From Pelagomonas calceolata (taxonomy: Eukaryota; Sar; Pelagophyceae; Pelagomonadales; Pelagomonadaceae), in assembly GCA_918797485.1 (NCBI GenBank), contig CAKKNE010000005.1:2480001-2544000 (forward strand): DNA of 64,000 nucleotides, read 5' to 3'. The notes beneath the pieces were generated by a model. That model saw only the letters and a list, made by a program, of their open reading frames with translations, was not told the origin of the DNA and ran no database searches. Positions 1-11,650 of the stretch are shown here, piece after piece. Both the position numbers and the translations under genes were made by a program. The number at the start of each line of letters is the position of its first letter. The first letter of the stretch is position 1.

Positions 1-3000
1 TCTTGTCACCGCCCGCGAGCACGGAGGCGTCGACGTCTAAGATACGTGCCAGGTCCTTCTCGTCCCCGTCAGCCTCGACTAAAGCTCTGTCTACTGAGGC
101 CTTGTCGGCCGGCGACGGCGCGCAGACGCCAGCCGCAGCACCACCATCACATTCCAAGACCACCACAATGTTCTTGATGCGGCGGCGTGTTGTCGTGGGA
201 GGCAGGTAATTCGCGGTAAGATACAAGTCCTTTGGTAGGCCGCCGGGCGCGTCGACGACGCCCTTCTTGCGGGTCGCGGCGACGGGGCGGACTTCCGTCC
301 AGGGTCGAAAAACGCCGCCTTTCCAGGCCGGAGCGTCGAGGAGCGAGACCTCCCAGGGCGTCTCCCCCTCATGATCGCGGTCGTAATCTCCAGGTAGCGG
401 TTCCTCGACCTCCTGTTCCTGCTCTTGCTCCTGCTCTTGCTCCTGCTCCTGCTCTTGTTCCTGCTCTTGTTCTTGCTCCGCTTCTTCCTCTTTCTCGTCT
501 TCGAGCGCGGCCGCAGCGTCGTCGGCGCCGCCGCCGCCGTCGGCCTCGGCTCGGGCGATGGATAAAGCCACGACTTGGGCGGACCGCTCGTCCTGGAGCC
601 AGCGCGGGCGCCGCGACTCGACCAGCCTCTTTAATTCGTCAAGCTGGTCCGGCGGACCCTCCAACGAATTCGGCACCGACGTGTCGACCGCCTCGGAGAA
701 GATCTCGACGCAGGCCGGGTCCGGCGGCGAGCCGGCCTCGGCCAGAAGTTTCGCAAAGGCCTGCTTGCGCCACACCGAGTTGCACGTCTGTATGGTGAGC
801 AGTCGGCCCTGGGCGATCTCCGTACTGAATCCTTGGGCGTAGAGATAAGCGGCGATGTCGCCCAACGCTAGTTCGCTGCCCGCCGTCTTGATCTGGGCGC
901 GGACCTCCGGAATCAACGCGTAGCGGAGCGTTTGTCCGCGACCGACGCCTCTCATTCGATATGCCGCCTGGGCGAGGTCCCGAAATGACATATCCTTCGA
1001 GACGGACACTATAGCGACGCACACGGACGTCTGTTTGATGTCCATCCCCGTGCAGTGGGCCTGGTCATAGAAAGTAAAGCGCCGGGCCATGTCGACGCCA
1101 GCCGATGCCAACGGTAAGGGGCGGTCCACGCCTCGCTTCAGGACCATCTTCTTGCCCGCGCCGTCGAGGTAGACGACGGCCTGGTACGTCTCGGGCAGCA
1201 GCTTGAGGAGCTCCGTCGCGACCCCCAGGTTATTTAGACCCGTGATCAGCGCGCCGGCGTCGATCAATGCATGTGCACCAGATTTGGCCACCTGCTCGAG
1301 AAACGAATTGGGAGACCAGTTGTCGTCGAGCGGCCACACCTCGGCCACCGTCGGATCGGTCAGCGTCTCCAAAATTCGCGCGTCGTCACCCGCGGCGAAC
1401 GCCGCTTCGCCGAGCTCTTCCGGTAACAAATCGTTTGGCGTCCCGCTAAAGCCGAGTCGCTTCTCGAATAACAGCGACCCTCCGAGCGCTTGTCCCGACG
1501 CCGACAGCTTCGACGCGCGGACCACGAGAGCCGTCGGGAACGCGTGCTGGTCTAAATAACGGAACGCGGCCCGCGGGGCCTTGTGCAGGAGGCGAGCGAG
1601 TGCATCCACTTGAGCCGGGTCTCTCACGTCGAGAGAGTTCAGCGGCCAGAGCCGCTGCCAGATGTCGCGCTCGTCGTCATTTATAGGTTCCGCGAGGAGC
1701 GGCGACGCCGGGCTGGCGTCGCTGTCGCGGCGCGACAGCGAGTTGACGTCTCCGCGGACGCGGCCGCCCGCCGACTCTACTAATTCTTTGTACGCGAGCG
1801 CGGCCGGCCGTTTCGACGAAACGCCGTGCTGCTGAGCAAAGTCGTCCCGCAGACCGCGCAGCATCGCCGCAACCGCGTCGCGTCGCATGCCTTCGTGGCG
1901 GAGTGCGAGGATCGTTAGACCGATCGCTACCTCTGGTTGCGAGTACTCGGACGCTTCGGAGGGCACGTCCTTGCCGATGAAGGGTACGGCGAGCAGCTTC
2001 CGGCCGCGCGACTCGCGAGCCCGGAGCTCCTCGGGCGCTAGCGTACCGTACGAGACGCGGTTGACCTTCGACAAAACCCACGGCAAATAGGTCTGGAGCC
2101 ACTGCTGCGCGAGGTTCAGATACTTGCACTCGATGTCGCCCAGGCGCCCGACCGCGGAGCACGCTTGCGGCGAGGGCGAGGCCGATACGTAAGACGCCGC
2201 GTCCTGGGCTGAGAGCGACGAGCCCACCACTCCTTCGGTCCGCAGAAATGCGGCCGCCAGAGCCGTCAACGGCTCGAGCATCTCAGAAGCGTAGAAGTGC
2301 CTATCAACCACTACTAAATGAGGCGTCCGCTGGAGGGCCTTGGCCGCCGAGCCCTTCTGGACCGCGGCTTCTAGACGCGTGCGCGCCGCGGCGTCGTCGT
2401 CATCAGCATCAATGACGCCGGCCGGCGCGCCGGAAGCTCGCAGGCACGCGTCGATGAGGAACCACGGAAGGCGCCAACGCGCACCGGTCGTACTTATCTG
2501 ACAACCTGGAGAGGACGTCGTCATATCTAAGGGTTCTTCTCCTCCTAGCGGCCAATTCAGCTCGCTCTTCAGCGGATGCAATAACATATCAACCTCGTCT
2601 AGTAAAGCACACCCCTTCCTTAGCACGCCATAAGCCTCGACGAAGCGCTTGGCCTCGACCTCCCTGGCTTGAGCCTGGAGCGCGAGGCGCTTGGCCCGCT
2701 TACCTTCGGCGCCCGTGAGCGCGCCCGAGATTTGGCCCACGATGGACTTCTTTTCTTTTCCGGCGACGGTCTGCTTCTTCGCCGCGAGGTAGGTCTCGTG
2801 GTTGAGTTCGGCGAACTTTAAAACAAAAGCCTTGACGTCCGAGGGCGCGGCAACCACAACTCCTCCCGCGTCGCGACAAAAGCGGAGCCGCCGCACCAGC
2901 GCGTCGTCGACGGTCGACGTGCGCGCGAAAGAGAACGTAAACACCGGCTTCAGACACACCGGAGAGCTAAATGTCGACCGGTAGACGTCGCGCGTCATCT

Positions 3001-6000
3001 CCACCAAGGCGCGCGGCGCCACTGCCGTAACTAACGAATCGCCGTTGGCTAAGCAAAGCGCGAGCAAGGGAGCAACTACTGTAGTCTTGCCGGCGCCCAT
3101 TACCATTTGGTGCACGAGGCCGCTCTTGTCGGTGAGGGCCTGTCGGAACGTCCGCACGAGCTCTAATTGTTGGTCGCGCAGCACGACCGACGCCGTAAGC
3201 TCGAAGACCAAGTAGCGCGGGTCGACTGAAACCGCGGATGGCGACCGCTCTAGAGTCACGCGCTTAGATACGAGCGCTGCGACACAGGCCTCGGCCGCGA
3301 GCGCGATCTCCGACGGCGGCGCGCCGCGCTCGACGGCCTTGGCCAGCGCCGAGGCCTTGGCGGCTGCAAAGCGTCTCGCGACGAGCCGTCCAAAGAGTAC
3401 GGCGCAGCTCGCTGTGGCGTCGAGCACCGCCGGCGAGTCGCACGAGGCATTAAATGAGGACAGGTCCGCCTCGCCGCTCGTCGATAGCAACGCCCGCGCG
3501 CAGCGAGCGAAGTCGATGGACGGCGCCGTTCGCGCCAGCGACCGCCGCACGGCATCGCGCCGCTCGCCGGCATTGGCGAGCGCCTCGACGCTTTGAATCG
3601 CCGTCGTGACCTCCTTGACATCGGCCGCGGCCGCCGCGGACAGGTCGTTGACGAGCTGCCGCGTGGACGCGGCGTCGAGCGACGGCAGCGTCGGCTTCGT
3701 CTTCGTCGCGGCTCGTTCGTCGGCCGCGTACTTGATGTCTCGCGCGAGGCGCTCAAGCGTCTTGCGCGCGGTGAGCTTCGAGGTCAAGTCGGGCCGCGCC
3801 AGGTCGAAGGGCGCCGGCTTGGCGACGTAGGTCGGCGCCTTGACGTCGGCGACGTGCGAGTCCTTGAGGGCCTGACCGACGGCGACCTCGTTGAGCACGT
3901 CCGCGAAGCCGTCGCCGAAGGCGAACTTTTGCCGGTCGGCCGACGTCGCCGCCGCGGGCGCCGCCCGGGCGGTGATAGTCGTCGGCGCGCGGAACGGCGC
4001 AGCCGTGTCGGCCGCGCGCGGCGGCAGCGGAGGCGGAGCCGTCACATTGGCTTTGAGGAAGTCGTGGACTCGTTGTAGCACTAGAGCGTTCGCCGCGGCG
4101 ACGACATCGGGGGCGTCTCTTTTGGACTGTTTCGTCCCTTCAGCGACGGCCTGGCCCTGCTTCATAGCCGTACGTGCGGCACCCGATAATTTTCCGAAGA
4201 AGCCCTTGCCCTGTTCCCGCGTCGCCACGGCCTCCTGGAGCGCCATCTCGTAGGTGGGTAGCGTCTTCCCGAGGGCCGCTGCTTTTTCAGGGTTTCGTGC
4301 CAACAGCTGGAGGATCGACAACAGACCCTTATCGGTTGGGATGAGATAGTCCGAGTTGGCCAGTAAAAGTAGCGCCAGATGACGCGGCTCGCAGCCATCA
4401 GCGCCTCGGTGGCCGATTAATAACTCGAGTAGGAGTATGAAGTCGCCCTTGATCTTCACGCACGGAGCCTTCGCCGCGAAGCGTTTCAGCACGAACGCGA
4501 TGGACACCGGCGCGTTACCGGCGCCTGGTACTGATGGGCCTAAGTCCGCGAGCCAGTGGTGGCCGTCGGCGACGCCTAGAGCTTCCGTTGACCAGTCTCT
4601 GATGACCGTCGGCTTGTCCTTCGGGCCGCGTGGCTGCGACAGAGCGGTCACGTCGAGCGGGAAATCGTAGAACGTGTCCACGGTCGCCGGCGACGCCTTC
4701 AGGGGCCAGAGATCTAAGCGCCACGACGAGACGGCCGTGCCCAACGCGGCGGCGTTTGCTAAGGCCGCACGATTTACGAGAACAGCATCCGTGACAACGT
4801 CACAAAACGCTGCAACGGACGCCTCTTCGCCAGGCGACAATACGAGTCTCGCGTCCGCGGCGGAGGTCCGCAGCGCGTACGAGCGCCAGGCGCGCGTCAG
4901 CGACGCGTTAGCGCGGCGCGTCGGCGTGAACGACAGGGCAGCGGCGTCAGAGTGCGAAGCCCTCGTGGCGAGGGCTACTCTTAATCTCAGTACATCCGCG
5001 TCGACCGTGCGGTCGTCGGCCAAAACGTCCTCGAGCGCGCCAATCCACTGGGCCTCGTCGGGCAGGAGCGCGGCGTCGGACGCCATCGCTGGACAGGCCT
5101 CGCAGGCGCCGGCTAACGAGTCGAGGCCCCGCGCGGCGCGCCAGCCGACCAGAGCTAACGTGGCCGCGAGCGAGGGCGACGTGACCCATGACTGCGATAG
5201 GTGTACCGGGTACGCGTGGACTTTTCCACCCGCGACTCGTGAGAGCCACTTCGCATCGTTCCTTTCGGCGACGAGGCGCCCGCCGTTGAGACCTGGTTTC
5301 GCGAGCGCCGACGACACAATGACGAACTCGGACCGCTCGAACGCCGACTCGGCCGCGAGCGCCACGCCAGGCAGGGGCGCCGCGAGCTTCGCGACTTGCG
5401 TCGGAGTGGCGTCGAGTGTCAGATCGTAGCCGTGGAAGTCGCTGCTTGCCCAGCGCTGCGGCCCGCTCGCGTCGAAGGACAGCTCCAGTCGAGGCAGCTC
5501 GATGCGCGTGATAGTACCGGAGCCGTCGGCCCAGGCGAGCACGTGCGCGAGGGAGTCGAGCTTTATCAGCCGGCAGGCGAGCGCGGCCGTCGGCGAGCCT
5601 GGTTTGCCCGCGCGCAAATCAACGAGCCGCAGATCGCCTCGTTTGACGGTCGCCGCGCCGTTGGCATCGATGCTTACAGTAATCGATGGACCATTCTGGC
5701 GCGCCGCGCCCTCGAGGACCACACTTTCGGCAGCTCCCGTCTTCGCGCGGTACCAGAAGCGGTGCGATGCTAACAGCGCCGCGGGCAACAGACCGCGTAG
5801 CGCATAGGACGGCGCCAGCCGCTCGACGCCCTCAGGAGTCGACCGCGTGACAACGAGAGACGGCCCAGTCAAGCCAGCAAAGCCCGAGCGCCGGTCGAGC
5901 TCACCAGCCTCGGCGACAACTGGCGGAGCGGAAGGGTCCTCGTCTTCCTCGTCGTCGTCACCATCGACGTCGTCCGAGATGGGAAGACCGTCATCTAATG

Positions 6001-9000
6001 ACACCTCGGCGTCGCTCGCGAAGACCGACGTCCAGCCCTCTCTACGACCGTGAACGCATCGAGCAAAGACTTGCACCGACAAAGGCTCCCTCAGTACTAG
6101 ACCGCGGCACTCCCGACTATCAATGCGCCCAGACACGACGGCGGTGCCCGCGTCTTCTTGCAACACGCGTCCCCAGGACGCGCCCGAGCCGTCGCGTTTG
6201 AGCGCGGCGGACACCCACGACGAACTAAGTAATCCGGCGGCGCCCGACGTCGACGCCATGAGTGAGGCGCGCTCGGACTTGGAGATCGGCGGCGGCGCGG
6301 CCCACAGCGCGACGTCACATCTCAAGCCCACGCACCGACGGAGTTTCCGCATTTCCGAGGTTTGAATTTCGGCGCACTGGACCTCGCGCGACGCCTCGGC
6401 GCCAAAGCACTCGGCGAAGTCGGACCGCGCCGTGAAGTCGTCCTCGAGGATCTTCAGCTTCCTCGAGCGCACCACGAACTCACAAGTCATGAGGTTGATC
6501 TCGACGTCGCTCGCGGCCGCCAGGCCATCAATGCACCCGGCGAGCCATGCCGCGTAGCTGAGCTTGGCGTCGTCGGCCTTGGCCTCGCTCGGCGGCGGGA
6601 GCTTGGGCGTGAACCGGCCGGCGCACCGCTTCGTTGTGGCCCAGCCCTTGTGCGCACCTTCGAGCTCGACCCACTTTCGGGCCTCGGCGGGCGGCTTCAC
6701 ATTAGTCAACGCCGCGACGGCGTCCTCGAAGCAGGCGTCGGCCTTGCCGTCGCGCGCGAGCGCGAGGACAAAGGGCCGGAGCGTCGCGAAGCAGCCGAAG
6801 AGCTCGCTGTGCGTCGTCCCTAGTGAAGCCCGCTCCTTCACGACCGTCTTCTTCTTCGGGTTTTTGGACGGCGGCGCAAAATTCCAATTTTGAGAGAGGA
6901 ACAATTGCGCGCCGACAACGGAGGCGCATCGCGCATCGTCCTCGAGGCACGGCGGCCGCGCGATGCAGGCCAAGACCGCGCGCACGGCGCAGGACTCGGC
7001 TAATGAGTCCCGAGACTCCGCGGCCGAACGCCGGAGCCACCTATCTAACATGGGCGGCGCGTCGTCGCGCAGGATCCCACCTAGCACGCCGCGGAGCTCG
7101 GCCACGCCGGCGGCGCTCACCTCAGGTACGCGCGAGCCGCGGACGCGCGTTTCCTTGTCCTGTACGAGGGCAGCGTAGCCGTCCAGGCGGCTCAGTAAAC
7201 GCAGCGCGTAGAGAATGGCCGCCGCGTGGCCGCCCTCGGCGACGCCTCGAGACGTCCCCGGGTCGAGCTCGCTAATTCGCGTCCGGAAGCCCTTTGCAGC
7301 GGCAACCAACATGTCCGGCGACCGGTGGAGCTCGTTCACGAGGAGACCGAGCGTCGTCGATAGCTTCTCCTTGGGCGCCGGCGCCGTCGACGGGGCGTTG
7401 TGGCGCTTCTCCGGTGCCGGCGCGAACCAGGCGTCGGCGGGGTCAGGCGACGCGTAGGCGCCCGGCTCGAATAACGCCGCATCTAAAACTCTTTGCATCT
7501 CGATGCACCCTAGTGCCGCGAAGCGCGCCGGCGCCGAGAAGAACTGCAGGAGCAGAGGAATTCGTAGATACGGCGCCGTCAAGTAACTACAGACGAGCTC
7601 CGCGTCCGCGGCGCCCAGCGAGCCGTCGAACGTCGGCATCTTTTGCACGTAGAGCACGTCCGTCTCCGTCTCGATTTGCTCCCCACATAGTACGGACGGA
7701 TTGGCCGCGGACGGCGGCGCCTCGAGCTCCGAGGGCTTCCTGCGGAACATGTTGGCCGCCGAACCGAAGAAGCCCGCCGACGGCGACAGGTGCGCGGGAT
7801 CGACGTCCTGGCCGTTTCTCAGCTTCACCGAGAGCGCACCCTGTGTGGAAATCAAATAATTTCAGGCGCCACACGCCATCGAAGCGACACATCGTCCCAA
7901 AAAATTAATGAGCCATTGGTTGGTTTTCTACACAGGCCCTATACCTTCTTCGCAGTCCAAACTTGGCCGAGCTGCGCCGGCCGCCACAGTTTCTTCTTCG
8001 ACGGGGGCTTGACGGCGTCGCCCAGGTGCGGCGCAAGCATCAGTCTCCACGCCAGGTGGGCGTCGCGGAATGCCTCCAGCGCCGGCGCCGCGTCGACGAT
8101 TTCCGTCTCCGTGCCCGCGAGGTACGCGGCCAATACTTCGTCGTCCGCGGCGAAGCCTAGTTCATGCGCCACCTCTCCGACGAGAAGCTTATCAGTCGCG
8201 CCGAGGGCCGAGAGCGGCTCGGCCTCGCTCCAGGCGAAGATCTGCGGCTTGGCCTTGAGCGACCTCAGGTAGTCTAACGATGCCGCTCGCGCCGCGCAGG
8301 CCGCCGGGTCCAATAGCAGAGACGTCGCCGTGATCGCCTCGAGGACGCCGCCCGCGCTTGCGGCCCCCGCGGCGTAGCCCGCCGAAGGCCGATCCGCCTT
8401 GCCAGCATACCGTCGGCAGAACGCGTCGTCCTGCCCACTGCCGCTTTCGATTGTAGACATCCGTGCTGCGGCGTCGATGAGGCACAACATAGCACCAGCG
8501 CAGCACACTCTATTCGCGTCACCTTCTCTCGTCGGCGCCGCCCGGGGAGAGAGGCACGCCGAGGCGTACTGCCGCGCCACGAGGCCCGCCAGGCGCAAAA
8601 CCTCCACCCTATCAGCGTCTGTGGCGTCGCCGCTCGCCCACGCGCAGGCCTCGTGCGGCACGTCGACGGGAGCTGGGGCGGGCAGGCACCGGAACGCCGC
8701 GTGCTCGACGAGACTGATTCGCAGCCAGCGGCCCTTCTCGTCGTTGCGGTCGTTGGCTAATAAAGTGCCGGCATCGACCACGGCTCGCAAGCACGTCAAG
8801 ACTTCGCGCACGGTCTTGGCGGGCGATGGTGCGCCTAAATCCGCCGGCCGCACAATGGACACGGCCGCGGCACCGCCGGCGAGCGCGTCCTCGTCCACGA
8901 TTTCGTTGAATTTGTCGAAGAGCGGGAAGGCCGTGGGCACGGGCGCGTCTCCGGTAACAGCGGCTAGCGCTGGTGGTGGGTCGGCCGCGTCCCTCAACGC

Positions 9001-10378
9001 GACGGACGCCTTCTCAACGCTCGCCAAAACTTCGTCGGCGAGGGCTTCGGACGTCGCGAACGCTGCGAGGCCCCGCGACGCCGCGTGCAGGGCTCTTTTC
9101 AGGGCGCGGTCGTCCATATTTTCCTTCTGGGCCTCAGCCAGACCCCAGCGAGCGATGGTCACGCGCGTCTCGACGACTGCGGCGAAGGCTTCTGCCTCGC
9201 TCTTCGCCTCCAACGCGAAGCGCATCGCGGCTAACAACGCCGCGGCGCCGGAGCTGTCCTCATCATCATCGTCGTCGTCGTCCGCGACGGCGTCGTCGTC
9301 CTCTTTGTCTGCGCTAGTAGAGCCGCCGAACTGCGCCTGGAGTAGGGCGCCCGCGGCGCCGGCCGACGACAGCGCGCCGGCCGCAGCATTCTGGAGCGCG
9401 GCCGCCGCGGCGTCGACGGTGTTTGGAGGGGAAGCTTGCTTCACGGCGGCCTTGTTGGCTCGTTCCTGGCGCGCCGGAGCCAGCACCGGCGCGAAGCCGC
9501 CGCCGTGGGTAGGCCGCCGGCTTGATGCGAAGAACGGTAAAGCCGCGGCGTAGCACGCCCTCGCCGCAGCGACGTTATCGCTCTGGCCGCGTTTCGCGCC
9601 GGCAGGTGCGGCCGCGAGGTTGGCCCAGGCCGCCGGAGAAACGATCCGCTCGGCGTCGCAGTTCTCGACTACGGCCAGCGCGGCCCGCTCGACCGCCCCG
9701 TCTTGGCCCACGCGGTATTCGTGCCACGCGAGCGCTTCGGCGCCGACGCCACTCACTGCGACGTCGTAGGAGCCGTCCGACTTGCGGCGGGCTGCGCAGT
9801 AGCCCGCCGCGACCGGCGCGACGAAGCCGTCGCCAGGCTTGAGGTCTCTCGCCTTGGAGGCCAGCGAGGCGCCCAGCGCGCCGCTCGGGCGGCGCCAACC
9901 GGCCAGAGGTGCGACCTGTGAATTATTGATTGAGAGCGCGTGCGAGCTGTTTTTATTCAGACGCTGCCAAACGGACGAGTCGCTGCAGCGCGGCGCGCCT
10001 TGGCGCAGACGTGGACTCAATTCGAGCGCACGCCGCGACGACCATCGCGAGCCCTTCGGACCGCGCGCCGCCGGGTAGATCTGTGCGTTCTCTGTGCGCC
10101 GGGCACAACGCGTCGCGCCATGCTGAGCCGAGCGCGAGGGTTTTGGGAGGCGTAACCGCATCCGTGCTGCCAAATAACGTTGCGGCTGCGGAAGCTGCTC
10201 CAGTCTGAATGATGCTCTCCATGGCTGTAGGAGTGCTAGCGGTTGCTTGCGCTGCTGTCTGCGACGCAGCTGTCGCAGCGCTGCTCGCGAGGTCACTGGC
10301 TCCCGCTGCAGCGCTCGCTATGGCACTGTAGAGGCCGTCCATCTGTAGGGGAGCCAGAGCCTTTTCACAGCCACTCAT
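1..10378 (-). CDS. Giant DUF3638/DUF3645-type protein, 3' end beyond the window
   Basis: One minus-strand reading frame stays open from about 7840 to the left edge in every stretch I checked, and joins two upstream exons. My model is 10378-9977, 9915-7945 and 7840-<1, with introns 9916-9976 (61 bp) and 7841-7944, all in phase 0. It encodes more than 3,400 residues. Family signatures are a P-loop-like VMGAGKTTVV (near 3090), ALLDEVDMLLHPLKSELN (near 2580), ALIDAGALITGLNN (near 1240) and FYDQAHCTGMDIKQ (near 1060). The last of these lies in a region that resembles a nuclease/helicase-like end. This architecture is known from large fungal, oomycete and algal proteins of unknown function. A Glu/Gln-rich run is encoded at about 405-490. 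Start choice is uncertain: Met at 10378 or 10342. Confidence 0.85.
7841..7944 (-). mobile_element. Introner-type intron in the DUF3638 gene
   Basis: This 104-bp intron has a GTATAG donor and a CACAG acceptor and keeps the phase of both exons. Its 3' end, GATTTCCACACAG preceded by a GATGGCGTG/GGCGCC block, nearly matches the intron in the Maf gene at 29570-29747. An inverted copy of the end, CCTGTGTAGAAAACC, begins 8 nt inside the donor. A short DNA transposon that became an intron explains this. No clear target duplication remains, so it looks older than the Maf copy. Confidence 0.75.
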
Positions 10379-10592
10379 TCCTCTTTTGCAATTCGGGCTC
10401 GTATGAAACCGCCGCGCGCGCATCATGAATACATTCGCCACACGGACCCGTCCGGTCAAGATTTGGTCGGATAAAGGTACTGGGAGCCGAATTGGACGCG
10501 ACGCGCGACCGCGCTTGACGACGGCCAAAGGGGCTCTAGATACTATAAGTGCAGCGTTAAATAACATTGGGGATTTGTGGGGGCGAATTCGG

Positions 10593-11276
10593 TCAGTACA
10601 CGTCGGGCGGACGGTTGTCCGGGATGCCACCCGGCGACGCACGGTGGAGGTGCACGGAGAGCGCGTAATTCGTCCGCTCGGCGCGGCGCAGGCGCTCGGC
10701 CTGGGCGGACACCGTGCGCTCCAGCGCTGCCTTCTCGCAGTCCGTCGCCTCGAGTCGCCTAGCCTGTACGGCCACGGCCCGCTTCAGAACTTGATTCTCG
10801 CGTTCGAGGCGGTCCGCCCGCTGGTCGGCTTGGCGTGCGGAGCGCGCGCTCACAAAGGACTCGAAGGCGCGCAGGGCTCGCGCGGCCCGCTGGCGCGCGT
10901 CGGGAATGTCGCTCGACCGAGCCATCTCCGCCACGAAGGCGCCGACCCAGTCGTCGGGTGATCGCGCGGTCTCGATCGTGGCCGCGGGCTCCGGCTCGGG
11001 AGCTTTGGGCGGTGAGGGCGGGGCCGTGCGCGCCGCCGTGGAGGCGAGCGCGAGCGCGCTTAGTCTGGCGACCGCGCTGTCAATGTCGCCCTTGCAGGCG
11101 TCGAAGACCGTACGGATAGTTTGATCGTCTACCATGGGAAATAGGCCGCGGAGTCGGGCGTAGCCGTCGAATCGAGTTCGTTTCGTCGTCGGCGCCGCGA
11201 TCGGCGAGATGTCGGCACAAAAACCGCGTTTTCGTGAGACGGTGGACTGTGGGCTCGGGGCGACCAGGGACGCCAT
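10593..11276 (-). CDS. CUE-domain protein with coiled coil
   Basis: This 227-residue protein has an N-terminal CUE/UBA-like fold at about residues 42-75 (LRGLFPMVDDQTIRTVF followed by the GDIDSAVARL half). It then has a DDWVGAFVAEM segment and a C-terminal coiled coil containing ENQVLKRAVAVQ. That order matches plant CUE proteins of the At5g32440 type. CUE domains bind ubiquitin, so a ubiquitin-adaptor role is inferred. The gene is intronless and ends about 215 bp upstream of the giant DUF3638 gene on the same strand. A palindromic element at 11546-11570 lies 270 bp upstream of its start. Confidence 0.75.
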   Translation of the reverse strand: MASLVAPSPQSTVSRKRGFCADISPIAAPTTKRTRFDGYARLRGLFPMVDDQTIRTVFDACKGDIDSAVARLSALALASTAARTAPPSPPKAPEPEPAATIETARSPDDWVGAFVAEMARSSDIPDARQRAARALRAFESFVSARSARQADQRADRLERENQVLKRAVAVQARRLEATDCEKAALERTVSAQAERLRRAERTNYALSVHLHRASPGGIPDNRPPDVY

Positions 11277-11650
11277 CTACGTCCCGCGCCGTCCGCGAAC
11301 CGGCTCGTGTACCGCGGTGCTATTTAGGCCTCGCAAGAGGCGGGCGGGGCCGCGCGGGGCCGCGCGCTGCGAATATTCGCGTCCTTGACCTCTCCTCAGT
11401 TTCTCCTCGCCGCGCGGCCGTGGGGGGCGGCGCGGGCGGGACTGGGCGGCGCTGGGCCTTTGTAGAGCGAGGAGGCCTCGGCTGGGTCTCGCGCAGCCGC
11501 GCGGTGGGCTAGGACGGTGCGCGACTGCAAAGCCGCCTACGACTTCCTAGTGTCTTTAAAGGACGCTAGCAGAATTTTCCCTAACGCAAAAGGCGGAACG
11601 AAGAGGACTCCCCGAGGTCGTCGACGAGTCCAAGAGACAAGAAAACTGAT
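11277..11650. other. Intergenic region
   Basis: This GC-rich spacer lies between the 5' end of the CUE gene and the 3' end of the PDZ gene. A small plus-strand frame at 11234-11512 is Arg/Gly-rich and unconvincing. The only clear feature is the palindrome at 11546-11570. Confidence 0.6.
11546..11570 (-). promoter_or_regulatory. Palindromic upstream element, copy 1
   Basis: The arms are CCTAGTGTC and GGACGCTAGC around a TTTAAA core. It lies 270 bp upstream of the CUE gene and is oriented toward it, with AAGACACTAGG read on the minus strand. Confidence 0.6.
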
